Assembly: GCA_046330955.1 (NCBI GenBank)
Contig: JAXLRT010000012.1
Coordinates: forward strand, 86,899 to 150,898
Direction: 5' to 3'
DNA from: JADJPO01 sp046330955
GTDB taxonomy: Bacteria; Actinomycetota; Actinomycetes; Actinomycetales; Kineosporiaceae
DNA: 64,000 nucleotides
Shown: piece after piece, positions 36,967 to 45,276 of the stretch
Layout: every line of letters starts with the position of its first letter
How positions within the stretch are numbered: position 1 is the first letter of the stretch
Made by a program: the position numbers and the translations under genes
Notes under the pieces: generated by a model
The model's input: only the letters and a program-made list of their open reading frames with translations
Database searches by the model: none
What the model was told of the DNA's origin: nothing

Positions 36967-37791
36967 TCAAGCCGTCGGTGCACAGGCCTTGATGTTCCAG
37001 GACCGCCGGTGCCACTCGCACGGACCCAGCTCACGCAGTGCAGCCACGTGCTCGGGCGCGGCATAGCCCTTGTTCTCGTGCCAGCCGAACTCCGGGCGCT
37101 TGCCCGCCAGTTCGACCATCAGGGCGTCGCGCTCCACCTTGGCCAGCACGCTGGCCGCGGCCACCGCCGCACACCGCAGATCGGCCTTGACCATGGTGGT
37201 CACCCGCGGTTCGGCCGCCAGGTCCACCTCGGGAGCCGGCTCACGCACCGGCCGCGCACGCGACACCGGCGCGACCTGCGGGACGTCGAACAACACCTCG
37301 TCCGGTTCATCCGGGTCGTCGCCGGCCCCGGTCAGGTCGATCACCGTGGGACGCAACCAGTTGTGCGACCCGTCCAGCAGCACGACGTCGGGCAGCCGGG
37401 GCAGGGCGGCGAGCGCGCGCCGTCCGGCCAGTCGCAGTGCCGGGACGATGCCGTAGGCGTCGATCTCCCAGGACTGCGCGTGCCCGACCGCGAAGGCCGT
37501 CGCCCACCGCTGCAGCCGGGGCACCAGGGCCTCGCGCGCGGCCGGCGTGAGCAGCTTGGAGTCGCGCACCCCCGCGGGCGCTGTCCGGGTCGTCGCGGTG
37601 ATCAGGACGACGCCGACGCTCACCGGGCCGGCGAGCGCGCCCCGGCCGACCTCGTCCATGCCGGCGACCACCTCGGCACCCTCGCGCAGCAGCGCTCGCT
37701 CGTGCCGCAGCGTCGGGACGCCGGCCCGCGGGCCGCGCACAGCCTGTGCCCGGGACGACCGGGACGGACTGGACGACCGGGACGGAGCCAC
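36967..37791 (-). CDS. rnhB: Ribonuclease HII
   Basis: 274 aa from GTG at 37791, 3 bp after the lepB stop. RNase HII signature VVAGMDEVGRGALAGPVSVG with the DE pair, then VVLLDGSHNWL (third acid) and LAKVERDALMVELA (fourth acid). GWHENKGYAAPEHVAAL is the C-terminal motif. An acidic and Arg-rich insertion of about 45 residues lies between the third acid and TMVKADLRCAAVAAASVLAK, making the protein longer than the usual 200-240 aa. It removes ribonucleotides and RNA primers from DNA. Confidence 0.94.
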   Translation of the reverse strand: MAPSRSSSPSRSSRAQAVRGPRAGVPTLRHERALLREGAEVVAGMDEVGRGALAGPVSVGVVLITATTRTAPAGVRDSKLLTPAAREALVPRLQRWATAFAVGHAQSWEIDAYGIVPALRLAGRRALAALPRLPDVVLLDGSHNWLRPTVIDLTGAGDDPDEPDEVLFDVPQVAPVSRARPVREPAPEVDLAAEPRVTTMVKADLRCAAVAAASVLAKVERDALMVELAGKRPEFGWHENKGYAAPEHVAALRELGPCEWHRRSWNIKACAPTA

Positions 37792-37794
37792 GGC

Positions 37795-38754
37795 TCAGTC
37801 CTTCTCGGGCACCCGGGCGAACGCCTCACCCGGGCCGGCCACGCCACCGGCGTGCCCCAGGGGCCAGACCACGACGAAGGCCTTGCCGACCACGTTGGCG
37901 ATCGGCACGAACTGGATGTCGTTGAAGCGCGAGTCCTTCGATACGCTGCGATGGTCTCCCATCACCCACAGGCTGTCGGCCGGCACGGTCACCGAGAACG
38001 TCTTGGTGCTGGGCTCGTCGTTCGGGTAGAGGTACTTCTCGTCGATCGCCACGCCGTTCACGCTGAGCCGGCCCTGCGCGTCGCAGCAGACCACCTTGTC
38101 GCGCGGCAGCCCGATGACCCGCTTGATCAGGTGCTCGCCGGAGTCCTGCGGCAGCAACCCGACGAAGGTCAGCGTGGTGCGCAGTGCCCGGCGGATCCCG
38201 CCGTCCCCGGGGTCCTCCACCGAGGGCAGCCAGTTGCCGGGGTCCTTGAAGACCACCACGTCGCCGTGGTGCAGGTCGAAGGGTCCCGGGGTCAGCTTGC
38301 TGACCACCACGCGGTCGCCGACCAGCAGGCTGTTCTCCATCGACGGCGAGGGGATGTAGAACGCCTGCACCAGAAACGTCTTGATGATCAACGACAGCGT
38401 CAGCGCCATCGCCAGGACGACGACCAGCTCGGTGACCCCCGCCACCAGGGACTGCATCGGCGTCCGAGGGGTCGACGGCCGGTGCGGACGACGCCGGCCC
38501 CGGCGCTGCTGGCCGCGCACGTCACGACGGTCATCGGCCAGCCGCTCCTCGCTGCGGCGACGGCTGCGCTCCCCGCCCGACTGGCCCTCGACCGGCACCG
38601 GCACGGGGCCGCGGCGATCCGCGGCGCCGCGGCGCTCACCCGAGTCGTGCCGGGGGCCGATCGGCCCACCCGGCCAGGGCGGCGGGTCGGCCGGGCCGTA
38701 GTTCGGGTCGTACCTCGGATCGGGCGGCGGGCCGTACCCAGCCGGTTCGCTCAC
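37795..38754 (-). CDS. lepB: Signal peptidase I, long form
   Basis: 319 aa from GTG at 38754 (4-base overlap with the upstream lepB). About 105 residues of Pro/Arg-rich cytoplasmic tail precede one membrane helix (VAGVTELVVVLAMALTLSLI). The catalytic Ser is in FYIPSPSMENSLLVGDRV and Lys in GEHLIKRVIGLPRDKVVC, with VPADSLWVMGDHRSVSKDSR (box E) beyond. Cleaves signal peptides on the outer face. A tandem paralogue lies upstream. Both share VxCCDAQGR. Confidence 0.93.
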   Translation of the reverse strand: MSEPAGYGPPPDPRYDPNYGPADPPPWPGGPIGPRHDSGERRGAADRRGPVPVPVEGQSGGERSRRRSEERLADDRRDVRGQQRRGRRRPHRPSTPRTPMQSLVAGVTELVVVLAMALTLSLIIKTFLVQAFYIPSPSMENSLLVGDRVVVSKLTPGPFDLHHGDVVVFKDPGNWLPSVEDPGDGGIRRALRTTLTFVGLLPQDSGEHLIKRVIGLPRDKVVCCDAQGRLSVNGVAIDEKYLYPNDEPSTKTFSVTVPADSLWVMGDHRSVSKDSRFNDIQFVPIANVVGKAFVVVWPLGHAGGVAGPGEAFARVPEKD

Positions 38755-39428
38755 TGCGTTCCCTCCCGAGGCTGGCCCCGACTCACGGACGACATGCGGT
38801 CCAGCGGCCACCAGACCGAGACCACGCGACCCACCACATGATCCACCGGAACCATGCCCCCACCGGGATCCCCGAGGTGAGCCCGCGAGTCGGCCGAGTC
38901 GCTGCGGTGATCGCCCATGACCCAGAGTCGCTCGGCCGGCACCCGGACGTCGAACCGGATCATGCTGGGCGCCTCTCCGGGCGCGACATACGGCTCGGTC
39001 AGGGCCACCCCGTCGACGGTGATGCGGCCCTGGGCATCACAGCACGTCACCCGCTCACCCGGTAGCCCGATGACCCGCTTGACGAAGTCGCTGCGCCCGA
39101 CCGGGACGCCGACCGCCGAGGCGACGGCCCGTCCGGCGGCGACCAGGGCATTGCGCGCCGGCGGGGGCGAGGGCGCGAACACCCCGGCCCCGTCGAAGAC
39201 GATGACGTCGCCGCGGCGCAGGTCGCCCGCACCGAGCGGCGTGGCGAGCACCCGCTCGCCGGGCTCCAGGGTGGGGCTCATCGATCCGCTGGGGATCACG
39301 AACGACTGCACCAGGAACGCCCGCACCGCCATCACCGCGACCGCGGCGATCAGCAGGATCACCAACACCCGCGCCGCCGACGGCCGTGCCGTCACCTCGG
39401 CGGTCTGCGATGTCACCGGGCGAACCAC
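38751..39428 (-). CDS. lepB: Signal peptidase I, short form
   Basis: 225 aa from GTG at 39428; an in-frame GTG at 39413 is an alternative. Short cytoplasmic N-terminus, membrane helix (ARVLVILLIAAVAVMAVRAF), Ser nucleophile in FVIPSGSMSPTLEPGERV, Lys in FVKRVIGLPGERVTC and box E in ERLWVMGDHRSDSADSR. Paralogue of the next gene and 29 bp after rplS. Two tandem type I signal peptidases in the rplS-rnhB interval are usual in many actinobacteria, perhaps with different substrate ranges. Confidence 0.93.
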   Translation of the reverse strand: MVRPVTSQTAEVTARPSAARVLVILLIAAVAVMAVRAFLVQSFVIPSGSMSPTLEPGERVLATPLGAGDLRRGDVIVFDGAGVFAPSPPPARNALVAAGRAVASAVGVPVGRSDFVKRVIGLPGERVTCCDAQGRITVDGVALTEPYVAPGEAPSMIRFDVRVPAERLWVMGDHRSDSADSRAHLGDPGGGMVPVDHVVGRVVSVWWPLDRMSSVSRGQPREGTQ

Positions 39429-39457
39429 CGGCGGGGCAGGACGGCGCCTGGTCGGCG

Positions 39458-39817
39458 TCAGTGCGCCGCGACGCTCTCGCGCTTCTCCTTGATCTTGGCG
39501 GCCTTGCCGCGCAGGGAGCGCAGGTAGTAGAGCTTCGCCCGGCGGACGTCGCCGCGGGTGACGACCTCGATCTTGTCGATGATCGGGGAGTGCACCGGGA
39601 AGGTGCGCTCGACGCCGACCCCGAAGCTGACCTTGCGGACGGTGAAGGTCTCGCGCACGCCGCCGCCGCTGCGGCGGATCACGACGCCCTGGAAGACCTG
39701 GATGCGGGAGCGGTTGCCCTCGACGACCTTGACGTGAACCTTGAGGGTGTCACCGGCGCGGAAGGCCGGGACGTCCTGCCGCAGCGAGGCGGAGTCGATG
39801 CTGTCCAGGGTGTGCAT
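39458..39817 (-). CDS. rplS: 50S ribosomal protein L19
   Basis: 119 aa from ATG at 39817, the normal length. Conserved PAFRAGDTLKVHVKVVEGNR, QVFQGVVIRRSGGGVRETFT, FGVGVERTFPVHSPIIDKIE and RRAKLYYLRSLRGKAAKI. L19 sits at the interface between the 30S and 50S subunits. It is 164 bp after trmD, with a long hairpin in the gap that could regulate it separately from rpsP-trmD. Confidence 0.97.
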   Translation of the reverse strand: MHTLDSIDSASLRQDVPAFRAGDTLKVHVKVVEGNRSRIQVFQGVVIRRSGGGVRETFTVRKVSFGVGVERTFPVHSPIIDKIEVVTRGDVRRAKLYYLRSLRGKAAKIKEKRESVAAH

Positions 39818-39882
39818 GATGGGTCGCTCTCCCGCAGGTGCCACAGGTCATCCGCGTTGCTCGATGGGGTTCGTGAGCGGCC

Positions 39883-39929
39883 GTCGTCCCGGGTAGCAGC
39901 CCCCCTGTGGCAGGGCACGCTGGGACGAC
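39883..39929 (-). promoter_or_regulatory. Long hairpin in the rplS leader
   Basis: GTCGTCCC (39883-39890) pairs with GGGACGAC (39922-39929). Inside it AGC pairs with GCT, and CCCTG-TGG-CAGGG caps the stem. It lies about 65 nt upstream of the rplS start and 53 nt past the trmD stop. It could be a terminator for rpsP-trmD or a regulatory leader for L19. Confidence 0.5.
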
Positions 39930-39981
39930 AGGCAACGGTTGGCCAGTGTGCCACACCGGCCGGGGAGGCTCGAAATCCGCC

Positions 39982-40752
39982 TCAGCCGACCCAGCCCTCC
40001 TCGGCGAGGAGCTCGCGCTCCCGCGGGGTGGGCTCGTGCTCGGCCAGCCAGGCCGCGATCAGATCCGGACGCCGCCGAGCCGTTCGCCGCAGCCGTTGCT
40101 CGTGACGCCAGGCCGCCACGTTGGCGTGGTGACCGGAGGAGAGCACCTCCGGCACCTCCCGCCCGCGCCAGCTGGCCGGGCGGGTGTAGACGGGGTACTC
40201 GAGCAGGTGACCCTCGTGGCTCTCCTCCACCAGGGACTCGGCGTTGCCGACCACCCCCGGCAGCAGCCGCACCACGGCCTCGATCACCGCCAGCGCCGCC
40301 ACCTCACCGCCGTTGAGCACGTAGTCGCCCAGGCTGACCGCACGCACCGGCAGCCGCTCGGCGGCGTCGTCCAGCACCCGCTCGTCGATGCCCTCGTAGC
40401 GGCCGCACGCGAACGCCAGCCAGTCCAGGCCGGCCAGTTCGTGGGCCATCGCCTGGTCGAACCGCCGGCCCGAGGGGCTGGGCACCAACAACGTCGGGAC
40501 GACGCCCGGGCGCTCCCCCGCGCCGGCGGCGAGCACGTGGTCGATCGCCTCACCCCAGGGCTCGGGGCGCATCACCATGCCGGCCCCACCCCCGGCGGGG
40601 GCGTCGTCCACGGTGCGGTGGCGATCGTGGGTGAAGTCGCGCAAGTCGTGGACGGCGAGCTCGACCAGCCCGGACCGGCGCGCCTTGCCGATCAACGACA
40701 GGTCGAGCGGTGCCAGGTACTCGGGGAAGATCGTGACGACGTCGATGCGCAC
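39982..40752 (-). CDS. trmD: tRNA (guanine-N1)-methyltransferase TrmD
   Basis: 256 aa. MRIDVVTIFPEYLAPLDLSL, DDAPAGGGAGMVMRPEPWGE, FACGRYEGIDERVLDDAAER and SLGDYVLNGGEVAALAVIEA (SAM-binding trefoil knot), then NAESLVEESHEGHLLEYPVY. Makes m1G37 in tRNAs with a G36 to prevent frameshifting. Part of the rpsP-KH-rimM-trmD operon, 22 bp after rimM. Confidence 0.97.
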   Translation of the reverse strand: MRIDVVTIFPEYLAPLDLSLIGKARRSGLVELAVHDLRDFTHDRHRTVDDAPAGGGAGMVMRPEPWGEAIDHVLAAGAGERPGVVPTLLVPSPSGRRFDQAMAHELAGLDWLAFACGRYEGIDERVLDDAAERLPVRAVSLGDYVLNGGEVAALAVIEAVVRLLPGVVGNAESLVEESHEGHLLEYPVYTRPASWRGREVPEVLSSGHHANVAAWRHEQRLRRTARRRPDLIAAWLAEHEPTPRERELLAEEGWVG

Positions 40753-40774
40753 GGCCGGGCTCGCCTCGATCCGG

Positions 40775-41329
40775 TCAGTCGTCGTCGAGGTCGGACAGCA
40801 GGCCGGGCGGGGCGTCGATCACCACACGGCCACCGGCGATGTCGACCTCGGGCACGATCGCGGTGACCAGCGGCACCAGCCGGCGCTCGCCCCCGGTGAC
40901 CTCGACCTCGAGCAGGTCCTGGGCGGGCAGGTGCTCGACCCCGACGACCCGCCCCACGGGGTGCCCGGCCGGGTCGACGGCGTGCAGCCCGATCAGGTCG
41001 TGGTCGTACCAGGCGTCGTCCTCGCTGTCGGCCTCCGCCTCGGCCACATCCACCTCCAGCCGGACGCCACGCAGCGCCTCGGCCGCGGTGCGGTCGGCGA
41101 TCTCGGCGAAGGTGAGCAGCCGGACGCCGTTGTGGTCGCGCGTCGCGGTCACGGTCAGCGCCGCGGGCAGGCCCGGGCCCGCAGCGGCCGGCAGCAGCAC
41201 GGAGCCCGGGGCGAAGCGCGCCTCGGGATCATCGGTGTGCACCTGAACGGTGACCTCACCGCGAATCCCGTGCGCGCGCCCGACCCGGGCTACGAGCAGA
41301 CGCAAGAGGCCGTCGACGTCAGCGGCCAC
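40775..41329 (-). CDS. rimM: Ribosome maturation factor RimM
   Basis: 184 aa from GTG at 41329, overlapping the KH gene by 11 bp. The N-terminal RimM barrel begins LVARVGRAHGIRGEVTVQVH, and a PRC barrel follows (DAWYDHDLIGLHAV, GRVVGVEHLPAQDLLEV, RLVPLVTAIVPEVDIAGGRV). RimM binds S19 and assists 16S 3'-domain assembly. The position between the KH protein and trmD is invariant in actinobacteria. Confidence 0.95.
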   Translation of the reverse strand: MAADVDGLLRLLVARVGRAHGIRGEVTVQVHTDDPEARFAPGSVLLPAAAGPGLPAALTVTATRDHNGVRLLTFAEIADRTAAEALRGVRLEVDVAEAEADSEDDAWYDHDLIGLHAVDPAGHPVGRVVGVEHLPAQDLLEVEVTGGERRLVPLVTAIVPEVDIAGGRVVIDAPPGLLSDLDDD

Positions 41330-41561
41330 GGTCGACGTCGACGACGTCGACCCGGACCGGCTTGCCGTCGGCCAGTGCCTTGATCACCGTGCGCAACGCG
41401 GTGGCGGTGCGCCCGGAGCGGCCGATGACGCGGCCGAGGTCCTCCGGGTGAACCCGCACCTCGAGCAGACTCCCGCGCCGCTGTGGCTTGGTGCGCACCT
41501 GGACGTCGTCCGGGTGCGCCACGATCCCGCGGACCAGGTGCTCGAGCGCGTCGACCAGCAT
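41319..41561 (-). CDS. KH-domain RNA-binding protein (KhpA-like)
   Basis: 80 aa, a single type II KH domain with the GxxG loop in DLGRVIGRSGRTATALRTVI. N-terminal LVDALEHLVRGIVAHPDDVQ is typical of KhpA/YlqC proteins encoded between rpsP and rimM. These small RNA-binding proteins partner with KhpB/Jag and affect cell length and translation in Gram-positives. 2 bp after rpsP. Confidence 0.93.
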   Translation of the reverse strand: MLVDALEHLVRGIVAHPDDVQVRTKPQRRGSLLEVRVHPEDLGRVIGRSGRTATALRTVIKALADGKPVRVDVVDVDRGR

Positions 41562-41563
41562 GC

Positions 41564-42037
41564 TCAGGCCTCGGCTGCCGCGGGCTCGGCCGGCGCAGCC
41601 TCGGCGGGTGCCTCGGCGACGACCTCGGCCGGTGCGGCCTCGGCGGCGGCCTTCTTCTTGGCCTTCGGCGTGGTGGCGGCGGCCTTGGGCTCGTCCATGG
41701 CCTCCTTGGCGGCGGCCTCGAACACGGCCTTCTTGTCCACCTTGGCCGCGGCGACCTTCAGGGTGCCCTCGGCGCCGGGCAGGCCCTTGAACTTCTGCCA
41801 GTCACCGGTGACCTTGAGGATGGCGAGCACCTGCTCGGTCGGCTGCGCGCCGACACCCAGCCAGTACTGCGCGCGGGCCGAGTCGACCTCGATCGTCGAG
41901 GGCTCGGTGGTGGGGTGGTACTTGCCGATCTCCTCGATCGCACGACCATCGCGCTTGGTGCGCGAGTCGGCGACGACGATGCGGTAGTAGGGGGCGCGGA
42001 TCTTGCCCAGGCGCTTGAGGCGGATCTTGACGGCCAC
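41564..42037 (-). CDS. rpsP: 30S ribosomal protein S16 with acidic Ala/Glu tail
   Basis: 157 aa from GTG at 42037 (VAVKIRLKRLGKIRAPYYRI). Residues 1-85 are standard S16 (RAIEEIGKYHPTTEPSTIEV). From about residue 90 a Lys/Ala then Ala/Pro/Glu-rich tail follows (AAEAAPAEVVAEAPAEAAPA), absent from E. coli S16 but common in actinobacteria. S16 is an early assembly protein of the 30S body. First gene of rpsP-KH-rimM-trmD. Confidence 0.95.
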   Translation of the reverse strand: MAVKIRLKRLGKIRAPYYRIVVADSRTKRDGRAIEEIGKYHPTTEPSTIEVDSARAQYWLGVGAQPTEQVLAILKVTGDWQKFKGLPGAEGTLKVAAAKVDKKAVFEAAAKEAMDEPKAAATTPKAKKKAAAEAAPAEVVAEAPAEAAPAEPAAAEA

Positions 42038-42207
42038 GAGTCGGAGTGCTCCAGATTCTGCTTCGGGTGAGCGGTGCCGGACGCCGGGTGGGGACCGGGC
42101 GACCGGGAATGCTCGAGACGGACACATCGGGAACGGAGAGAGGGGCCGCGCCCGACGGGTACGGCCGACCATTCTGCCAGACGCCGACGCACCGGATGAC
42201 CACGGCC

Positions 42208-43983
42208 TCACCCGGCCAGATCGAACACCACCGCGTCACCGCGATCGGTCCGGGTGATCCCCAGCCCCAGCACCGGGGCGTCCCCCGCCCCCGCCCAGGA
42301 CCCGGGTCCGGTACGCGAGCGCACCACGACCACCGTCCGCACGCCCCGGGCGCGCAGCGCCGCCACACTGGCGGCGTCCGGGAAGGTTGCGGCCTGATCC
42401 CGTAGCCGTTGCTGCTCGGTGGCGTTGAACCCGCTGTCCCCGTTGGCCACCACGGGCCAGCCCTGGGTGGTCCAGAACATCAGGTGGTAGTCGGCGACCT
42501 GCCCCGAGGGCAACAGCATGATCGGCTGCGGCAGCGCGGCCAGGTCGATCGGGGCCAGCGGCACCGTCCAGTGCGGGGTGCGGTCGAGCCCCTCGACGTA
42601 GACCCCCATCGAGGGCAGCGCCAGCAACCCGACGATCACGATGCGGGTCAACCAGTCCCGCCCGCGCAGGTAGCCCGGGCTGGCCTCGGATCGGCGCCAG
42701 GCGAGCTCCTCGCGGGTGTTCCACTCGCTGGTCAGCGCCTCGCAGATGCGCGTGATCGCCCCGGCGGCCAGCAGGCACAACCCGAGGGTCACCCAGATCA
42801 TCAGTCGCCCGGGGGTACGCAGGTGCTCCCACCCGGGCAGGTGGTCGTACAGCGGCAGGTAGGTGTACCGGCCGCCCGCCGGCCCCCGGGTTCCGATCGC
42901 GGCCACCGCCAGCACCCCGGTGACCACCCCCAGCGCCAACCGGCGGCGCAGCGGCCACGCCGAGATGAACAGGCCGGCCACGGCGAGCCCGAGCAGCAGG
43001 ATGCCGGGCGACATGTACATCTCCGGCGGCCACAGGTGGCCGTCGATCTCGGCCCGCCACCGGGTCATCGAGCCGGCCCACACCCGGTTGACCGAGTTGG
43101 CGGTCAGCAGCCCGTACCAGGGGGGCGAGAACAGGTCGAGCATGCCCTCCACCCGCTGGGCGTCCGGGTGCGCCGCCAGCACCCGCTCGTGCGGGATGGT
43201 CAGCAGGTAGGCGACGGCGAGGAAGACCAGCCCCCCGGCCAGGTCGGCCAGCAGGACGCCGCGCAGCCGCGTCAGCCCGGCGCGGCGCCGTCCGGTGAAC
43301 AGCCAGCCCAGGGTCCAGGCGAGCATCAGCAGCGCCAGGAAGTAGCCGAACCAGATGCCCGTCGCGAAGCCGTAGGTGAGCTGCCACGCCGCGACCAGCC
43401 AACCGGCCAGCACCCAGCGCGCGCGCAGCCCGTCCGGACGCCACCCGTGGCGCAACGACCAGGCGTGGCCATGGGCCAGCAGCGCCGCCGCCAACGCGAT
43501 CCCGCCGGTGGACAGGATGTTGATGTGGATCACCTGGGTGTCGCGCCACGGCGCGAAGGCGAAGCCGATCGCCGCCAGGGACGCCGCGGGCACGGCGGCG
43601 CCGAGCACCCGGGCCAGCACGTAGGCGCCCAGCGCGGCCGTCGCCGTGGCCACCAGCAGGGCCAGGTTCAACTGGGCCAGTGCCCCGGCCTGGCCGGGGG
43701 GCGTGAGCCAGCTCAGCGGCAGGTATCCCAGCACCACGTCGGTGTAGGCGAGGTTGTCCGGCGCCTGCGAGAAGGTGTTGGTGGTCCACATGCTGGAGGT
43801 GATCGAGGTGGGGTCCTCACGGATCGCATGGCCCACCCAGGCCAGCTGCCAGGCGAAGTACAGCGGGTCGCCGAAGTCGCCGGCGACCGTGGTGGTGAGT
43901 CCGGACACCAGTTTCCAGTCGCTGGCCAGGGTGGTCCCGACCGCGAGCAGCAGCGCCCAGAGCGCCTCGACCCGACGCGACAT
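42208..43983 (-). CDS. Polytopic membrane protein, GT-C glycosyltransferase-like
   Basis: 591 aa; ATG at 43983 overlaps the amidohydrolase stop (TGATG). About ten to eleven membrane helices in residues 1-440 are followed by an extracytoplasmic C-terminal part of about 130 residues. An early loop reads GDFGDPLYFAWQLAWVGHAI and MWTTNTFSQAPDNLAYTDVV. The Asp-containing first extracellular loop and the topology resemble GT-C enzymes that use polyprenyl-linked sugars, but no diagnostic motif is certain. Coupling to the amidohydrolase suggests one transcript without explaining function. The 170 bp between it and rpsP hold no gene. Confidence 0.72.
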   Translation of the reverse strand: MSRRVEALWALLLAVGTTLASDWKLVSGLTTTVAGDFGDPLYFAWQLAWVGHAIREDPTSITSSMWTTNTFSQAPDNLAYTDVVLGYLPLSWLTPPGQAGALAQLNLALLVATATAALGAYVLARVLGAAVPAASLAAIGFAFAPWRDTQVIHINILSTGGIALAAALLAHGHAWSLRHGWRPDGLRARWVLAGWLVAAWQLTYGFATGIWFGYFLALLMLAWTLGWLFTGRRRAGLTRLRGVLLADLAGGLVFLAVAYLLTIPHERVLAAHPDAQRVEGMLDLFSPPWYGLLTANSVNRVWAGSMTRWRAEIDGHLWPPEMYMSPGILLLGLAVAGLFISAWPLRRRLALGVVTGVLAVAAIGTRGPAGGRYTYLPLYDHLPGWEHLRTPGRLMIWVTLGLCLLAAGAITRICEALTSEWNTREELAWRRSEASPGYLRGRDWLTRIVIVGLLALPSMGVYVEGLDRTPHWTVPLAPIDLAALPQPIMLLPSGQVADYHLMFWTTQGWPVVANGDSGFNATEQQRLRDQAATFPDAASVAALRARGVRTVVVVRSRTGPGSWAGAGDAPVLGLGITRTDRGDAVVFDLAG

Positions 43984-45080
43984 CAGGCGCCGAGGACGCG
44001 CCCGCGCAGCACGCTCAGTCTCGGGTGGGCCAGCGCGGCCACCTCGGCTCGGGGGTCGGCGTCCAGCACCAGCAGGTCGGCGCCCGCGCCCTCGTCGAGC
44101 CCGGGCCGACCGAGCCACGACCGCGCACCCCAGCACGCGCCGTCCAGCGCACTGGTGGCGGGCAACCCGGCGAGGACCAACTCGGCGACCTCCTCGGCGA
44201 CCCGGCCGTGGGCGACGTTGCCGCCGGCGTCGGTGCCCACGAAGATCGGCAGGCCGGCGTCGAAGGCGGCACCGATGGTGGCGTAGCGCTGCTCGTGCAG
44301 CCGTCGCATGTGCGTGGCGTAGGTGGGGAACTTGGCGCCGGCGGCGTCGGCGAACACCGTGAAGTTGTCGATGTTGATCAGCGTGGGCACGATCGCCACC
44401 CCCCGCGCGGCGGCCAACGCGATGGTCTCACTGGTCAGCCCGCTGCCGTGCTCGATGCAGTCGATGCCGGCCTCGATCAGGTCCGCGAGGCAGTCCTCGC
44501 CGAAGCAGTGGGCGGTGACCCGAGCGCCGGACTCGTGGGCGGCGTCCATGGCCGGCTTCAGGGCGTCGGCGGGCCAGCACGGCGCGAGGTCGCCGACCTC
44601 GCGATCGATCCAGTCGCCGACGATCTTCACCCAGCCGTCGCCGCGGGCGGCCTCGGCGCGGATGTAGTCGGCCAGGTCGTCCGGCTCGCTCTCGTGCGCC
44701 AGGCCGCGGATGTAGCGCCCGGTGCGGGCGATGTGGCGGCCCGCCCGGATGATCCGCGGCAGGTCCTCGCGCTCGTCGATCCAGCGGGTGTCGACCGGTG
44801 AGCCGGCGTCGCGGATCAACATCGCCCCGCCGGCCAGGTCGGCCCGGGCCTGCGCCTCGGTGAGTTCGGCCGTCGCCGTGACCTCGTGCGGGTCGAGCCC
44901 GATGTGGCAGTGGGCGTCGACCAGCCCCGGGATCACCCAGGCATCGGCCACCTCGACCACGTCGGTCGCGTGGGCCGGTCGCTCGAAGGTGAGCCGGCCG
45001 CCGATCACCCAGGCCTCGCCCACCTCGTCGTCCGGGCTCACCAGGACGTGACCGCGCAGATGCAGGACCGCCTCACCCAT
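43983..45080 (-). CDS. Amidohydrolase-superfamily metal-dependent hydrolase
   Basis: 365 aa from ATG at 45080. A beta-sandwich N-terminus leads to IPGLVDAHCHIGLDPHEV (HxH), GDGWVKIVGDWIDRE (bridging Lys), ARVTAHCFGEDCLADLIEAG and CIEHGSGLTSETI (two His), and FVGTDAGGNVAHGRVAEE (Asp). This is a complete metal set of the imidazolonepropionase/prolidase-like subgroup, probably acting on a cyclic amide or dipeptide. Substrate cannot be named. First of a two-gene unit with the membrane protein. Confidence 0.85.
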   Translation of the reverse strand: MGEAVLHLRGHVLVSPDDEVGEAWVIGGRLTFERPAHATDVVEVADAWVIPGLVDAHCHIGLDPHEVTATAELTEAQARADLAGGAMLIRDAGSPVDTRWIDEREDLPRIIRAGRHIARTGRYIRGLAHESEPDDLADYIRAEAARGDGWVKIVGDWIDREVGDLAPCWPADALKPAMDAAHESGARVTAHCFGEDCLADLIEAGIDCIEHGSGLTSETIALAAARGVAIVPTLINIDNFTVFADAAGAKFPTYATHMRRLHEQRYATIGAAFDAGLPIFVGTDAGGNVAHGRVAEEVAELVLAGLPATSALDGACWGARSWLGRPGLDEGAGADLLVLDADPRAEVAALAHPRLSVLRGRVLGA

Positions 45081-45164
45081 GGCGACAACCTAACCGCAGC
45101 GCCCATGCCAGATCGACCTCGACCCACGTCGAGATGATCTCGACAGCCGCTCCTCGGCCCAGGC

Positions 45165-45206
45165 TTCGTGGGTTTGGCCACCGACATCGGTGGTCAACCC
45201 CACGAA
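45165..45206. repeat. 42-bp palindrome, copy 1, left of the DUF559-type gene
   Basis: TTCGTGGG-TTTGGCCACCGA and TCGGTGGTCAA-CCCCACGAA are arms of a near-perfect palindrome around CA. It is almost identical to 46269-46310; the right arms plus CCCT are the same. It lies in the divergent region between the amidohydrolase and the DUF559-type gene. Confidence 0.75.
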
Positions 45207-45276
45207 CCCTCGCGGCGTTGTCCACAGATCGCGCAGAGCCCTGCTCGGCGTCGGCCCACGCAACCAGACTCGCCGC

